Assembly: GCA_032622095.1 (NCBI GenBank)
Contig: CP136065.1
Location: 151,101,577 to 151,165,576, forward strand
Direction of reading: 5' to 3'
Source of the DNA: Siphonodentalium dalli
Lineage: Eukaryota; Mollusca; Scaphopoda; Gadilida; Siphonodentaliidae
DNA length: 64,000 nt
Shown here: positions 36,839 through 49,262 of the stretch, piece after piece
How positions within the stretch are numbered: the first letter of the stretch is position 1
Layout: the number at the start of each line of letters is the position of its first letter
Position numbers and translations under genes: made by a program
The notes under the pieces: generated by a model
Told to the model about the DNA's origin: nothing
What the model saw: only the letters and a program-made list of their open reading frames with translations
Database searches by the model: none

Positions 36839-39187
36839 TGGTTTGATACCGAGTGTGGAACAAAGCGAAAGTTTTTTAATAAGACTAAACGCGGGTATAA
36901 TTCAGACAAGACAGAATCAAATAAATCGTTGTTCCGTAAGGCGGCTACCGACTATAGAAAAACGATGGACAAGAAAATAAAAGAGAGAAGGGTGTCTGAA
37001 ATCTCTAATTTGAGACATTTTCATGGTCGATCTACCGCAGACTTTTGGAAAGAGCTCAATACTTTAGTGAGCGATAACGGCAAAAAGGGCGATAATAGAT
37101 CCGGTCCCGATACAAAGTGTTTTGCCGAACATTTTAAGAAATTAAACGAGGACGATGACGAGAACGCAGATTTGGGTGAACATATAGATGAACTATTTAC
37201 TGAATCACACATGAGTATATTAAACCATGAAATCACCGAAGCGGAAATACGGGAAGCTGTCTCAAATCTTAAACATAATAAAGCGACAGGTGTAGATAAT
37301 GTATGTAATGAGTACCTAAAATTCTCTGTCGATGAACTAATTGAAGTTTATATTGGTATGTTCAATTTGATATTGGAGACCGGGTTCTTCCCGAAAGATT
37401 GGGCGATTGGAATGATACAGCCCATATATAAGAAAAGCGGTGATCGTGGGAGCCCTGATTCGTATAGGGGGATAACTTTATTGAGCTGTTTCGCTAAGAT
37501 GTTTACATCAATCTTGAATAGAAGACTTTCAAAATTGTCTGATGAAACGGGTCTCAATGGTACAAACCAAACAGGGTTCAAGAAAAAACACTCAACTGTT
37601 GATAATGTATTTATTATGCACAGTATCATTAACATGTATCTCGTAAGTGGGCGCAAACTTTATTGTGCATTTGTAGATTTTAAAAAGGCATACGATAGTG
37701 TGTGGAGAGAGGGATTATTTCTTAAAATGCTGCAAAATGGAATAAATGGTAAATTGTTCAGGGTAGTGAGGAACATGTATAGCCAGATAAAAACATGTGT
37801 GAGAAAAGAACAAGAACGTTCTGATTTTTTTGCCAGCAACATAGGCCTTTTTCAAGGAGAATTAATGTCTCCTTTTTTGTTCTCCTTATTTGTGAATGAC
37901 TTGCAGGAATTTATCAGTAACTGTGCGGTCGAAAATTTAAAGTATCTCGATGAACTATTTTTTGACAATTTGAAATGCTTTGTGGGTATATTATGTTTGT
38001 TATATGCGGATGATACCGTACTAATGACAGACGACGAGGCAACTATGCACAGAGCGATTCAGGCATTTAGTGATTATGCGGACGCATGGGGTCTAGAAGT
38101 TAATTCATCAAAAACGAAAGTTGTGATTTTCTGTAAAAGATTACCTAAGATTGTACCGACATTTATATTCAATGGTAAACCTTTGGAAACGGTAAAGGAA
38201 TTTGTGTATCTGGATGTAAATTTTTTCTTTAATGGGAGATTTTGTAGATCTATTAAAAAAACGTGCAAACTTGGCACGAAGGCGATGTATGCACTGTTGA
38301 ATAAAGTAAGGAAATTAGAGCTACCTGTAGATATCATGCTTCATTTGTTTGATACGATGGTCGCACCCATATTATTATATGGCAGTGAAGTTTGGGGGTT
38401 TGAACCCTGTAAATCAATCGAAAGTGTACATCTCAAATTCTGTAAGATAATCATGGGTATGAAAGAAAGTACACCTAACTATATGGTATACGGAGAATTA
38501 GGTCGCCATCCTTTAATAATTGAAATAAAATGTAGAATCTTAACGTATTGGTCGAAACTAATGTCGAATGAGGGCTCGATTATCGCCAAAAATATGTGTA
38601 CATTAATACTGACCGTTTATCAAAATCAGCATCGCAGTGGAGACCTCAAATGGCTCCGATTTATAGAGCAGACATTCCAAGATACTGGAAAGAACTCCAT
38701 GTTCATGAGCAGAAAGGATCTTACACAATCGGATATAAAACGAATAAAGTCCATACTTATTGATCAGTTTAACCAGGAATGGTTGGGAAATGTAGCTACA
38801 TCATCAAGGGGTGGTTTCTATGGTGGTATTTTTGTACGTCCGGAGATTAGAAGATATCTAACTCAACTTCCATGGTATTTAGCCGAATGCATTGTTAAGA
38901 TTAGGACATCAAATCATCGATTACCAATTGAAAGTGGACGGTGGAAAAAATCAAAACAGAATGACAGAGTTTGTACATTATGTAATGACGGAATAGGAGA
39001 TGAATACCACTTTGTAATTAAATGTTCACACCTTAATGATATCCGAATCAAATATATCCCGGACTATTACTGGAAATATCACAGCAAAGAAAAGTTCTAT
39101 AGACTTCTATCGATTGAAAATATTAGTATATTGCGGAGATTATCATTATATCTTAAGTGTGCCTTTAAGGAATTGCCCAAAATCTGA
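36809..39187 (+). CDS. Reverse transcriptase (non-LTR), long open frame
   Basis: The frame is open from the codon after TAG 36806-36808 to the stop ending at 39187. In the frame counted from 36929 there are 752 residues. Features in order: post-endonuclease linker 'PWFDTEC' (36836-36856); RT-1 block 'LKHNKATGVDN'; 'YRGITLLSCFAKMFTSIL'; motif A 'FVDFKKAYDSVW' with D250; motif B 'LFQGELMSPFLFSLFVNDL'; motif C 'LLYADD' with Y359-D362; motif D 'NSSKTKVVIF'; the 'VYLDVNFFF' step (usually YLG); and a C-terminal 'CTLCNDGIGDEYHFVIKC' knuckle. The two catalytic Asp of YADD and that of motif A are intact. It would need an upstream endonuclease to move, which is absent. Confidence 0.88.
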   Translation, partial: RPTKTRCLQPWFDTECGTKRKFFNKTKRGYNSDKTESNKSLFRKAATDYRKTMDKKIKERRVSEISNLRHFHGRSTADFWKELNTLVSDNGKKGDNRSGPDTKCFAEHFKKLNEDDDENADLGEHIDELFTESHMSILNHEITEAEIREAVSNLKHNKATGVDNVCNEYLKFSVDELIEVYIGMFNLILETGFFPKDWAIGMIQPIYKKSGDRGSPDSYRGITLLSCFAKMFTSILNRRLSKLSDETGLNGTNQTGFKKKHSTVDNVFIMHSIINMYLVSGRKLYCAFVDFKKAYDSVWREGLFLKMLQNGINGKLFRVVRNMYSQIKTCVRKEQERSDFFASNIGLFQGELMSPFLFSLFVNDLQEFISNCAVENLKYLDELFFDNLKCFVGILCLLYADDTVLMTDDEATMHRAIQAFSDYADAWGLEVNSSKTKVVIFCKRLPKIVPTFIFNGKPLETVKEFVYLDVNFFFNGRFCRSIKKTCKLGTKAMYALLNKVRKLELPVDIMLHLFDTMVAPILLYGSEVWGFEPCKSIESVHLKFCKIIMGMKESTPNYMVYGELGRHPLIIEIKCRILTYWSKLMSNEGSIIAKNMCTLILTVYQNQHRSGDLKWLRFIEQTFQDTGKNSMFMSRKDLTQSDIKRIKSILIDQFNQEWLGNVATSSRGGFYGGIFVRPEIRRYLTQLPWYLAECIVKIRTSNHRLPIESGRWKKSKQNDRVCTLCNDGIGDEYHFVIKCSHLNDIRIKYIPDYYWKYHSKEKFYRLLSIENISILRRLSLYLKCAFKELPKI

Positions 39188-39598
39188 GACACTGGAGACC
39201 CCACCCGCCTGGGCAAAAACTCCCCATTTCAAAACACATCCCAATTGTTGAGACCGGGGGTAATTATAACTACTGTTCCCCTGCATTATTCGATGTGGGT
39301 GACAAAATGGGAATGGGCGTGCCTTCACCCAGCGGGATTGAGATGTATAAATATTATGTTATTATGACTGTGGCATGAGTATACGATTATATAGCCACTA
39401 AATAGTTTCCTGCTATTGTACATATATGTATATATATATGTTGCATGTTCTGTGTTAAATCATAGCTTTCGCAATAAACTGATTGATTATGTATTGCTAG
39501 AATTCAAAACAATTAAGGACGGTTGTCCTCATTAACCCCGGTACACTTTCACGTATTTAATCCTTTGCTAAATACTCATTGACGAGTATTTCCCACGG

Positions 39599-39658
39599 GA
39601 AATGTTCAGATGGTAAGTTCAACAAATGGCAGAGTTGAACTTATTATCTGAACATTTC
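39599..39658. repeat. Small inverted repeat, copy 2
   Basis: Arms 'ggaaatgttcagat' and 'tctgaacatttcc' with inner 'taagttcaac' and 'gttgaacttatta'. It is closely related to 29671-29748. Confidence 0.65.
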
Positions 39659-41120
39659 CTGCCACGGCATTCTTCTACAGTTGTAGTAGTTTGGTAGGAT
39701 GGTCGGACTGAATTTTTCTGGTAAATTCACCATTTCTTGGTGTGACAACCACACCCACCATTTTACTTCGACCAGGACCAAAAGGTGTTGGTGTGGTTGG
39801 CGTGGGTTGTTGTACTGGAGTTGGCCGCATGGAGGCGCGGCAAGGCGTGGTGTATTGTGTCAGCTGTTGAGTCCTATACATTATATCCATGGGTCTGTCT
39901 GTTTCGTCGTGTTGAAGGATGGGTTTTGCATTGTTCGTGGTGTGTAGCTGCATATGGCTGGTTTCGTAGTTGGAGTCTTGGATGAGTGGGCTGTTGTCTA
40001 CTCTGGTGAGTGTCAGGTTTCTTAGTTACGCCAGTCGTTGTGTCATCGTATGTATGCACACCTCGTCGTGGAGGGCATTAGTTGGTGACCATGCTGGCTG
40101 GCGGGGTATGATGCCGAGGGTTTTGTTTTGTGCACTTGTATCATCAGTCGTATTCTCATATAGTTCCCGAACACCCATGCATCAAGATCAATAATAGACC
40201 ATTGCAATGAATAATTTTATATAACTGGTTGGGAGAATCCATTTAGTATAGAAGGTATTAGAGCAATAACCGTCCGCGATATCCTACCATATACCCGGCT
40301 TTTATAATATGGAGCTCTGATAAGTTCCGTAACCTGTGCTCCGATGATCTGTATCCACGTACACTTCTCTGTATATGTTTATAATAATATGTGTAATTTA
40401 TATTGTACATTGTGGGTCACAATAAAATATGTTCAACCCGGCTTTTACATGCTGTTGCATTCCCGCGATGGAATCAGACAGCATTCAATAATTTACTGAA
40501 AAAAAAGGGATTTTCATCGGGGTGAGGGGGTTAGTAAAATGTGCAGGAAGGTTTTCGGGGTTTTTTTTGCATCTGACATTTCGGGTATACCCACCACCCC
40601 CAAACCTGTAATATTTTCTTTACTCCCAATATTTTGACTACTCCCGAACTTTGACATGTAGCACTTAACCCTTTAATGCCAGAAGCTGCGCTGGTGCAGC
40701 ATTAGATATCCTGTGCCAGTATAATATCCTCTTATATATGCGAGTCTCACAAAGGGAGCATCGCATATGTCAGAGAATGCATTGGCTTACAAGGTCAAGG
40801 TAAATATTTTTGGCCAACATTATGGGAGATTTTTCGCATAATTTAAAGACGCTCCAGTTGTGGAAGAACCAATCCGCGGAATGAGGGCTGGATGGACACC
40901 AGCTGCAAAACAGAGTTCAGCCCCTCGCCACGCTATGTGTGACGGCTGTCGGCACGTCTATTTTCTTAACAAAATCTAACATTTTAGCTCAACTTTACTT
41001 TGTAAAGTTTGTCAATAAAAGTTTGATATATTGCCATGCAAGGGTTGTTATCCGTCGTCCCTGTGTGAGTTGTGGGACGTGCATCGTGCATGAAGAAATC
41101 CGTCAACAATTTCCATTAGC

Positions 41121-42860
41121 ACGGGTTACAGGTCGTACATTTGGTCGGATCATTGTTAAATTTGACATGGCTGTTGACATTGACATGTAGATGGGAACGA
41201 GTCATTTTGGGGTCATTCGGCAAAAAAGCATTGCCGCCGGCGGCCATCTTGGATTTTAAAATTCAATACATTCGCCCATGACTGCCAGCGGCCATCTTTG
41301 ATTTCAAAATTCAATCCATTAGCACGGGCTACAGACCGGAGTGTTCGCCTGACCATCGTGAAATTTGTCGTGGATCTTAATATTCACATGTAGATGAGAA
41401 CGAGTCATTTTGGTGTCATTCGGTAATAAAACATGGCCACCGACAGCCATCTTGGGTGTTACTCTTCGCAGAACTAAATCATTTGGCACGGGCTACAAGT
41501 CGTACCTTTGGTCGGATCATTATGCAATTTGTCATGACTTTTGACATTGACATGTAGATTGGAACGAGTCATTCTTGGATTTTACTCTTTCCATAAATAA
41601 ATACTTTGGCACTGGCTACAAGTCGTACCTTACGCGGAGCATTATGAAATTTGTCGTTGATGTTAAAGGTACGAAATCCGATTAAGCACGCCTAAATTAC
41701 TATTTCTTTGGCTTCGGGGGTAAACAATATTTTATTCGAATCGAGGAACCCACCCTTGAAATATTTGTTACCCCCGAAGCCAAAGAAATAGTAATTTAGG
41801 GGTGCTTAATCGGATTGAGTGCCTTTAATATTGACATATAGATGGGAGCATGCAGCATCTTGGAATCCGCTTTACGTGAGTAAATAATTTGGCACGGGCT
41901 ACAGGTCGTACCTTTGGTCGCATCATCATGAAATTTGTCATGGACGTTAACATTGACATGTAGATGGGAATTTTGGGGTCATTCGGCCATAAAACATGGC
42001 CATCGGCAGCCATCTTGTATTTTACTCTTTGCATGACTAAATCCTTTGGCAAAGTCGTACCTTTGGTTGGGTCATTGTAAAATTTGTCACGACTGTTGAT
42101 ATTGACATGTAGATGGGAACGAATTATTTTGGGTCTTAAGTAGGCAATAAAACATGGCCGCCAGTGGTCATCTTGTATTTCAAAATTCAATCCATTAGCA
42201 CGGGCTACAGGCCGGAGTGTTCGTCTGATCATCATGAAATTTGTCATCAATGTTAATATTGATATATAGATGGGTCATTTTGGGGTTATACGGCCATAAA
42301 ACATGGCTGCCGGCAGCGATCTTGGACTTTACTCTTCCCGTAAATATATCCTTTGGCCAGCATGGGCTACAAGTCGTACCTTTGGTCGGATCATTGTGAA
42401 ATTTGTCACGACTGTTGACATTGACATGTAGATGGGAACGTGTCATTGTGGGGTCATTCGGCAAAAAATCATGGCCGTCAGTGGTCATCTTGGATTTCGA
42501 AATTCAATTCATCAGGACGGGCTACAGAAGGAGTGTTCATCTGATCGTCATGAAATTTGTCGTGAATGTTAATATTGACATGTAGATGGGAACGAGTCAT
42601 TTTGGGGGTCACTCGGCCATAAAATATGCCACCGGCAGCATCTTGAATTTACTCTTTAGGCCTACATCACTTAATAATTTGGCACCGGCTACAGGTCGTA
42701 GCTTTGGTCGCATCATCATTACATTTGTCATGGATGTTAACATTGACATGCATGTAGCTTGCAACAAGTCATTTCGGGGCCATTCGACCACAAAACGTGG
42801 CTGCCGGCAGCCATCTTGGATTTTACTCTTGCATGACTAAATCCTTTGGCACGGACACGT
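41121..42860. repeat. Tandem array, ~160-bp units, ~10 copies
   Basis: Each unit carries 'acgggctacaggtcgtacct', 'ggtcggatcat', 'aaatttgtc', 'gacatgtagatggga', 'tcattttggggtcattcgg', 'ataaaacatggc' and 'cagccatcttgga'. Unit spacing is 125-200 bp because of indels. A TTAA MITE (41667-41824) sits in one unit. Many ORFs on both strands are translations of the array; no conserved frame is evident. Confidence 0.9.
41667..41824. mobile_element. TTAA MITE, family F1 (short palindromic copy d)
   Basis: A 158-bp copy with TTAA on both sides (41663-41666, 41825-41828), reduced to its two ~75-bp arms. It is inserted in a 'gatgTTAAtattgacat' site of the 160-bp array. Neighbouring array units show the uninterrupted site, giving a clean pre-insertion reference. 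Confidence 0.93.
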
Positions 42861-43820
42861 ATATATGGGGATCTCCGAAAATTCTTATCGCCATTTTCAA
42901 CCTCCGCAAAGGGGATCTCCGCGAATATGATGAATTAAGCCATTATGATTTACTATTCGTTGAAGAATATGTATTAACTAGCCAATATACACCACTTTCC
43001 TTCTTTAAAGTTGTGTATTTTGCCAATGGACCCATCCGTACGTACCGCCCACCAATAGGCTACATGGTTACTGTTACTAAGCACCACAATCCATATCAAT
43101 CTCGCTACATATTCATTACTAAAATGGCTTCCGATGAGAACGGACTGTGTTGTTTAACGCCATGTAACACGATAATATAGCTTCTTTCTGAGTTTCACGA
43201 TTTTCAAGATACCTATGTGTGTATATATGCATCTTGTAAAAGTGACTGTTAGATATAAACAAAAAAAGAACCACATTTAAACCAAAAAACAGGTGTGATT
43301 GTTAGGCCATTTCCGATAACCAACAAAGATCGATGTTTACGTTGAATCAAACTGTGTAAATGAAGCCATTATATAACTTCAATATCAAATAGCAAATTTA
43401 ATATCGAAGCTATGCTAATAGTTCACACCTTGATGAAATAAACCAAACGGAGGTGTACATGTGGTAATTAATCTATAATCCCTCAGTCATTTGTCGAAAT
43501 AAATATAATGATATCAGTTTCCCATACCTCGAGCGTCCTGCATGAGCCCCGGTGACATCAGACCGGATGCAATGGATTATAAAATAATGGTCTTTTAAAA
43601 TTCCACATCCTATTTTGGTGTCACTAAAGTACATTAAAGAAAACGCCGACTATCATGGAGTCAGTTACATGTTGCCATGTGGCAACAATGGCACAAAGTG
43701 AATTCATTCGGTGAAGGTTGCGTGTATACACCGCGAAGCACGTGCAATGTGTGAAATTTCGTGTAATTCTCTTGGAAAACATCTGTTGATTCTCATTTAC
43801 ACGTACATTGTCGCATTAAT

Positions 43821-43880
43821 ATGGAGGAAGCTTTAAATTCTCAAATGGGTTCAGTAAAACGTTCGCAGGAGATCATACAG
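43821..43880 (+). CDS. Candidate first coding exon, unknown gene
   Basis: An ATG in acceptable context (A at -3, G at +4) opens 20 codons, 'MEEALNSQMGSVKRSQEIIQ', ending at CAG|GTTAGT, a good splice donor in phase 0. It lies ~900 bp upstream of a candidate terminal exon (44775-44886). The short peptide is helical and charged, with no recognisable family. The call rests on start context plus donor only. Confidence 0.28.
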
Positions 43881-44774
43881 GTTAGTGTGAATAGCAGACA
43901 TTTAAACTCAATATTACCACGGTGTTATAACATGCAGCAACACAAGTAGGCCTATATGCCTATACATTTATAACGAAAAACACTACACATAAAACAAATA
44001 CTCGTGGCACAATTAATATTCATAACGCATCATCGATCGGGACTACAATTTCCACGTTTTAGTTTGAAATCTGTTATATTAATATTGGAATTTAAATATC
44101 ATTAGGAACCGAGTGTGGTCGTTGGCATTGTTTAATCCAGCGTAAACAGATGTCTTATAGTTACTTTTTCATTTAGGAAACCGAACTAAAACATGAGTAT
44201 AAATATCGTTCGCCAACCGGACATGTCCCCCATGTACATTTCAACACCATTGTAGCCTTTTAACACATAGTTTGCTCGAGCGTGTTCGTAAATTTCCTAT
44301 GGCTTACAATGGTTGTTAAGGAGCCGCTTGTGGTCTCTTTCATATCACTAGGCAGGCACATGTCGCTTCGGCAATTAAGCTATCGGCTCATTGGCTATAA
44401 TATATTTGAAATTGGGGCGGTACCTACGGATAGGTCCATTAGAGGGATTTCCGCGAATTGTGTGTCCGAGTTGAGGGACATCCGCAATTTAATTTGCGCG
44501 GTCGGGACACCTCCACACAGCAGTATACGGTACATGCGCTAGTTATTCTCTGGGAGTATATATATGCGATGCTTGGACATCCGTCTCGCAGAGGAGTAGA
44601 TTTTTACAAAGTGTAATAAGTAGCTGTTTATAAGCATATGTAACCGACAAGCAAGAAGGCGATAGAAGAGGTTTTATAAGGGAGATAATTCTATTTTTAG
44701 TCTATGGTAGTCTTCCTTCACATAGAAATCGGATATATAAAGTCTTTATATATTCGATTTCTATGTTCCTTCAG

Positions 44775-44886
44775 CTGTGGCCAAGTCAATGGCGAAGTGA
44801 GGGGACTGAACACTGTTTTGCAGCTTGTGGCACAGTTTGACAAAATATTAAAGGTGCTCACAGAAACCATAGACTTTAGAACTTGA
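44775..44886 (+). CDS. Candidate terminal coding exon with poly(A) signal
   Basis: A pyrimidine-rich 'tttctatgttccttcag' acceptor is followed by an open frame (one base, then 36 codons: 'CGQVNGEVRGLNTVLQLVAQ', then 'FDKILKVLTETIDFRT') and TGA. AATAAA lies at 44927-44932 with a GT-rich stretch after it. The peptide looks like an amphipathic helix. The frame requires a phase-2 upstream exon, so it cannot join directly to 43821-43880; at least one internal exon would be missing. The family is unknown. Confidence 0.38.
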
Positions 44887-46439
44887 CATGGGAAATGCTT
44901 AAGATTCTTGTTCTGGTATTTGTACTAATAAAACTCAATTTTATTTGTCTGTTTGTTCATTTGCCCGGCTTATATAGCCGGGAGGTATTAAAAGGGAACT
45001 AATAATTAATTAAACTAAATAACTAATTACATAATCAAAATAGTTGCAATCTGGTCAGTGAAAATTGACAGGCATGGACAAATTGACACATGTAAGCTTA
45101 TAGAATATGTGCCGTTGACCCCAGACAACTTATAAAGGGGTACAAGTAAATTATATGATCAACAGAGAGCGTTTAGTATCACCTCAGATGCAGAAGATAT
45201 GTGAGACAAGAGCATCGTTGACTGACCATCGGAATGTCATGCGATAGACACATTTGACACAAGATGACCTAAACTTAAAGGTGGGGCAAATAAATTAAGC
45301 CTATATGGTAAATAAAGAGCGTTTATTATCAGTCCATAAGATATGTTGGGGAATTGGTGCACAAATACAATGACGTGGGGAATGTCACGGGATAGGTTCT
45401 GTTGACCTCAAATAATTTAAAGAGGCACTATTAATTAACAATAAAGAGCGTTTATTATCAACTTAAAATATAGATTTAACTTTATCCAGAGAGGCATGCA
45501 ACAGGTGCTGATTTGAAATGACACTAGTAATTGATGCAGATTGGTTACATGACCAGGATAATGCCATATAATATGCGCCTTTTACATCAGGTCACATAAA
45601 ATGGGATTTATAAATGATATGATCAATAAAGAGCGTTTGTTATCAGTCCAGAAAATGTGTGGGGAAATTGGTGCACAAAAGTAAAATGACGCGGGGAATG
45701 TCACGATATAGATTCTGTTGACCTCAAATAATTTAAAGCGGCACTAATAATTAACAATAAATAGCGTTTATTATCAACTTAAAATATAGATGTATTTTTT
45801 TTCCGGAGAGGCATGCAACAAGTTCTGATTTGAAGTGCCACTAGTAATTGATGCAGATTGGTCACATGACCAGGATATTGCCATATGATAGCTGCCTTTT
45901 ATATCAGGTCACATAAAATGGGACTAATAAATTATATGATCAATAAAGAGCGCTTTTTTTCAGTCCAGAAGATGTGTGGGGAAATTGGTGCACAAAAGTA
46001 AAATGACGCGGGGAATTTTACGATATATATTCTGTTGACCTGAAATAATTTAAAGCGGCCACTAATAATTAACAATAAAGAGCGTTTATTATCAACTTAA
46101 AATATAGATGTAATTTTTTTCCGGAGAGGCATGCAATAAGTGCTGATTGAAGGTCCACTAGTATTTTGTGCAGATTTGTCACATTACCCTGGTCACATTA
46201 CCAGGGTAATGTCATGTGATATAGGCGCCTTATACATCAGGTCACTTAAAAGGAGACTAGTAAATTATATGATCAATAAAGAGCATTTATTATCAGCCGA
46301 GAAGATATGTGAGAAAATCTGTGCACAAAAGTATCCAGACTAAACAACTTTAATTAAATGATCATATGAATTTATGATATACCCAATGATTGGATCATCC
46401 AACCGTGGGTACACTAACCGATTGAAATTGGCATAAGGT

Positions 46440-47560
46440 AAAATATACCCGAGGAGTAGGGCCTATTCTTTGGATTCTGGGCATATACTATGGCTACCTG
46501 GACCCTCCTCCATCTGGACATGACTCATGTATAGTTAACTTAGGTTTACACTGCACGGGCTCAAATTTGGGGTTCGCCATTTTATGGGCCCATCATAGAA
46601 AATTGTTATGTGCCTATATCTTTGGATTCTGGCATATAATATGGATGTTGGGACATATCTGGACCCTCCTGCATCTGGACATGACTCAGGTATAGTTGAC
46701 TTAGGTTTTCACTGCACGGGCTCCAATTTGGGGTTCAAACATTTAAAGGCACATCACAGAAAATGGACATGTGCCTATAGCTTTGGATTTAGGACATATA
46801 ATATGGATTTTGGGACATATTTGGATACTTCTGCATGTGCACAAGACTCAGGTATAGTTGACTTATGTTTTCGCTGCATGGGCTCCATATTGGGGTTCAA
46901 ACATTTAAGGGCCCATCATAGAAATTTGTTATGTGCCTATATCATTGGATTCTTGCATATAATATGGATGTTGGGACATATCTGGACCGTCCTGCATCTG
47001 TACATGACTCAGGTATATTTGACTTAGGTTTTCACAGCACAGGCTCCAATTTGGGGTTAAAACAATTAAGGGCCCATCATAGAAAATGTGTATGTGCCTA
47101 TATCTTTAAATTCTGGGCATATGATATCGATGTTGGGATATCTGGACCCTCATGCATCCGTATTTGACGCGGGAATAGTTGATTTAGGATTACATTGCAT
47201 GGGCTCCGATTTTGGGTTTGCCTTTTTAAGGGCCCATCATAGGAAATGGGTATGTGCCTTATTGTTGGATTCTGGGCAGATATGTCCCAGCATCGATATT
47301 ATATGCCCAGAATCCAATGATATAGGCACATACCCATTTTCTATGATGGGCCCTTAAAATGGTGAACCCCAAACTGGAGCCCGTGCAGTGAAAACATATG
47401 TCAACGATAGCTGAGTCATGTCCAGATGCAAGAGGGTCCAAATATGTCCCAACAACCATATATGCCCAGAATCCAAAGATATAGGCACATAGACATGTTC
47501 TATGATGGGCCCTTAAATGTTTAACCCCAAATTGGAATGAATTATAGGGCCTACCCCCAG
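46440..47560. repeat. ~158-bp satellite, head-to-head
   Basis: Five forward units start at 'cctatatctttggattctgg' (near 46459, 46613, 46769, 46927 and 47090), plus a partial unit at 47252. From about 47290 the units run in reverse ('cccagaatccaa' near 47306 and 47463). The arrangement is a palindromic array centred near 47285. A 139-codon ORF across forward units is a by-product of the unit length, not evidence of a protein. Confidence 0.88.
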
Positions 47561-48249
47561 GGTATATTTACCCTTATGCCAATTTCCAGAGATCAGTGTC
47601 CTACCGTTGGGTGGTCCAATCATTATTGTATGGGTATATCATAAATTCATATGATATTTAATTCGGGTTGTTTACTAGGGCCCAAATACTGATGTGCACC
47701 GAATTTCTCACATATCTTCTGGACTGATAATACATGCTCTCTATTGGTCATATAATTTATAAGTCCCATTTTAAGTAACCCGATGTCAAAGGCACCTGTC
47801 ACATGACATTATCCTAGTCGTGTGGCCCATTACTAGTGGCCCTTCAAATCAGCACCTATTGCATGCCTCTGAGAATAAAGTTACATCTATATTTTAAGTT
47901 GATAATAAACGCTCTTTATTGTTAATACTTAGTGCACTTTTAAATTATTTGAGGTCAACAGAACCTATCCCGTGACATTCCCTGTGTCATTTTACTTTTG
48001 TGCACCAATCCCCCCAAATATATTCTGGACTGAAAATAAAATTTATTGATATTATATTTATAGGTCGCATCCTGTAACTTTGGGTCAGCTGGTGTCAAAC
48101 GCGCCTGTCGCGTGGCATTTCCATGGTCAGACCTAGATGCGATCCATCTGTAACAATTTTCCTACATATCTTCCAAACTAATAAGGAGGAATTTTTAAGG
48201 CTCTTTATTGCTCATGTTTGCCCCTTTAAGTCTATAGTGACTAATGTAA

Positions 48250-49262
48250 CTGGCTAGATAGACATAACACCTTGGTTAGCTATAGTGAGTGCCGGCACAC
48301 CTACTCGCGTGTAGACTATGAACCATTGCTAGCTATATTGATCAATATGATTGTCAATATGAACTGAATAATCACAATGACTAGCCATATTATTATTATT
48401 ATGCCCCCGACTTGAAGTGGGCGGGTATATAGTCGACGTCTCCATCCGTACGTACGTCTGTACGTCCGTACAAACATTTTGCATTATTGTTCAGCAACCG
48501 CTGGGCAGATTTAGCTGATATTCGGTATGGTGATAGAGCAGCATGGGGGAACAGCTACATGCATAGCGCGGGTTTCGTCCACCCATTTTCACCAGAGTTA
48601 TGGCCCTTTTTTTACTTAGAAAATTCAATTTTGTCCGTCCGTACAAACATTTTGCATTATTGTTCAGCAACCGCTGGGCAGATTTAGCTGATATTTGGTA
48701 TGGTGATACCGTCCATGCTTAATCCGAATTGCTACGGTCTGGGGCAAATGCCACGCGACAGCGTACCTCTTGTTCACATTTGTAGAGCGCCTATTTCACA
48801 ACATTGTGGTATAGGCCTATGAGCTGCATAATATACATGGGTGGTCAATTAAATATGTTCTATATACACACTAAAACCGTTATTCGCGTGAGACCGTACG
48901 CAATTTTGAACAGGTGTGTTTTCAGTAGTTTCTCTCACTGCCAAAATCTGACCATCTTTACTGGAGGGGATCCCATGAGTGACTAATGTACCTGACAAGA
49001 TAGACTTACCACCATGGTTAGCTATAGTGACTATAGTATGCTTTATAGACTATCCACCAGATCTAGCTAATTTGATCAATAGTATACTGCCCATATATAC
49101 TGATATGCCAACTGAATAACCATCATGACTAGCTTATATATAATGACTAATTTAACTGGCTATATATGCTTACCACACTGCATGGATAGCTATAGTGACT
49201 ATTCTTACTAGCTAGCCACGTGTATATAGACTGTCCAGACAGCAATGCTCTTGTCCAACATA
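48250..49262. repeat. Inserted dispersed repeats, including mollusc-type repeat
   Basis: Three loose copies of 'gactaatgtaactggctagat...ggttagctatagtga' (about 48238, 48978 and 49145) flank a repeat at 48400-48710. That repeat starts 'atgcccccgacttgaagtg' and has a direct duplication of 'cattattgttcagcaaccgc' (48482 and 48655). The style ('ccagagttatggccctttt') is one I associate with bivalve and gastropod genomes; that is recollection, not a search result. Confidence 0.6.

Larger units (their letters stand above)
36550..39495 (+). mobile_element. 5'-truncated jockey/CR1-superfamily retrotransposon
   Basis: The element begins inside the linker between endonuclease and RT and runs through a complete RT and C-terminal domain to a ~300-bp 3' UTR ending in 'gcaataaactgattgatt', a tail of the (ATTG/TGAT) kind used by several non-LTR lineages. 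The endonuclease domain is missing by truncation. One frameshift (36800-36840) separates the linker (frame with 'INEICGEITAIL', 36684 onward) from the RT frame starting at 'QPWFDTEC'. Otherwise the copy is well preserved, so it is one of the younger elements here. Confidence 0.88.

Noticed and set aside
39675-40194. Overlapping ORFs of 60-92 codons on both strands, considered as an LTR-element pol end
   Set aside because: No protease, RT, RNase H or integrase motif, no LTR pair and no primer-binding site were seen.
42797-43180. 127-codon plus-strand ORF
   Set aside because: It starts inside the 160-bp array and runs into sequence with no recognisable domain, splice pattern or homologue in the window.
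46608-47167. Long plus-strand ORFs over the 158-bp satellite
   Set aside because: Open only because the unit length and composition avoid stops; the peptides are repeats of the satellite with drifting frame.
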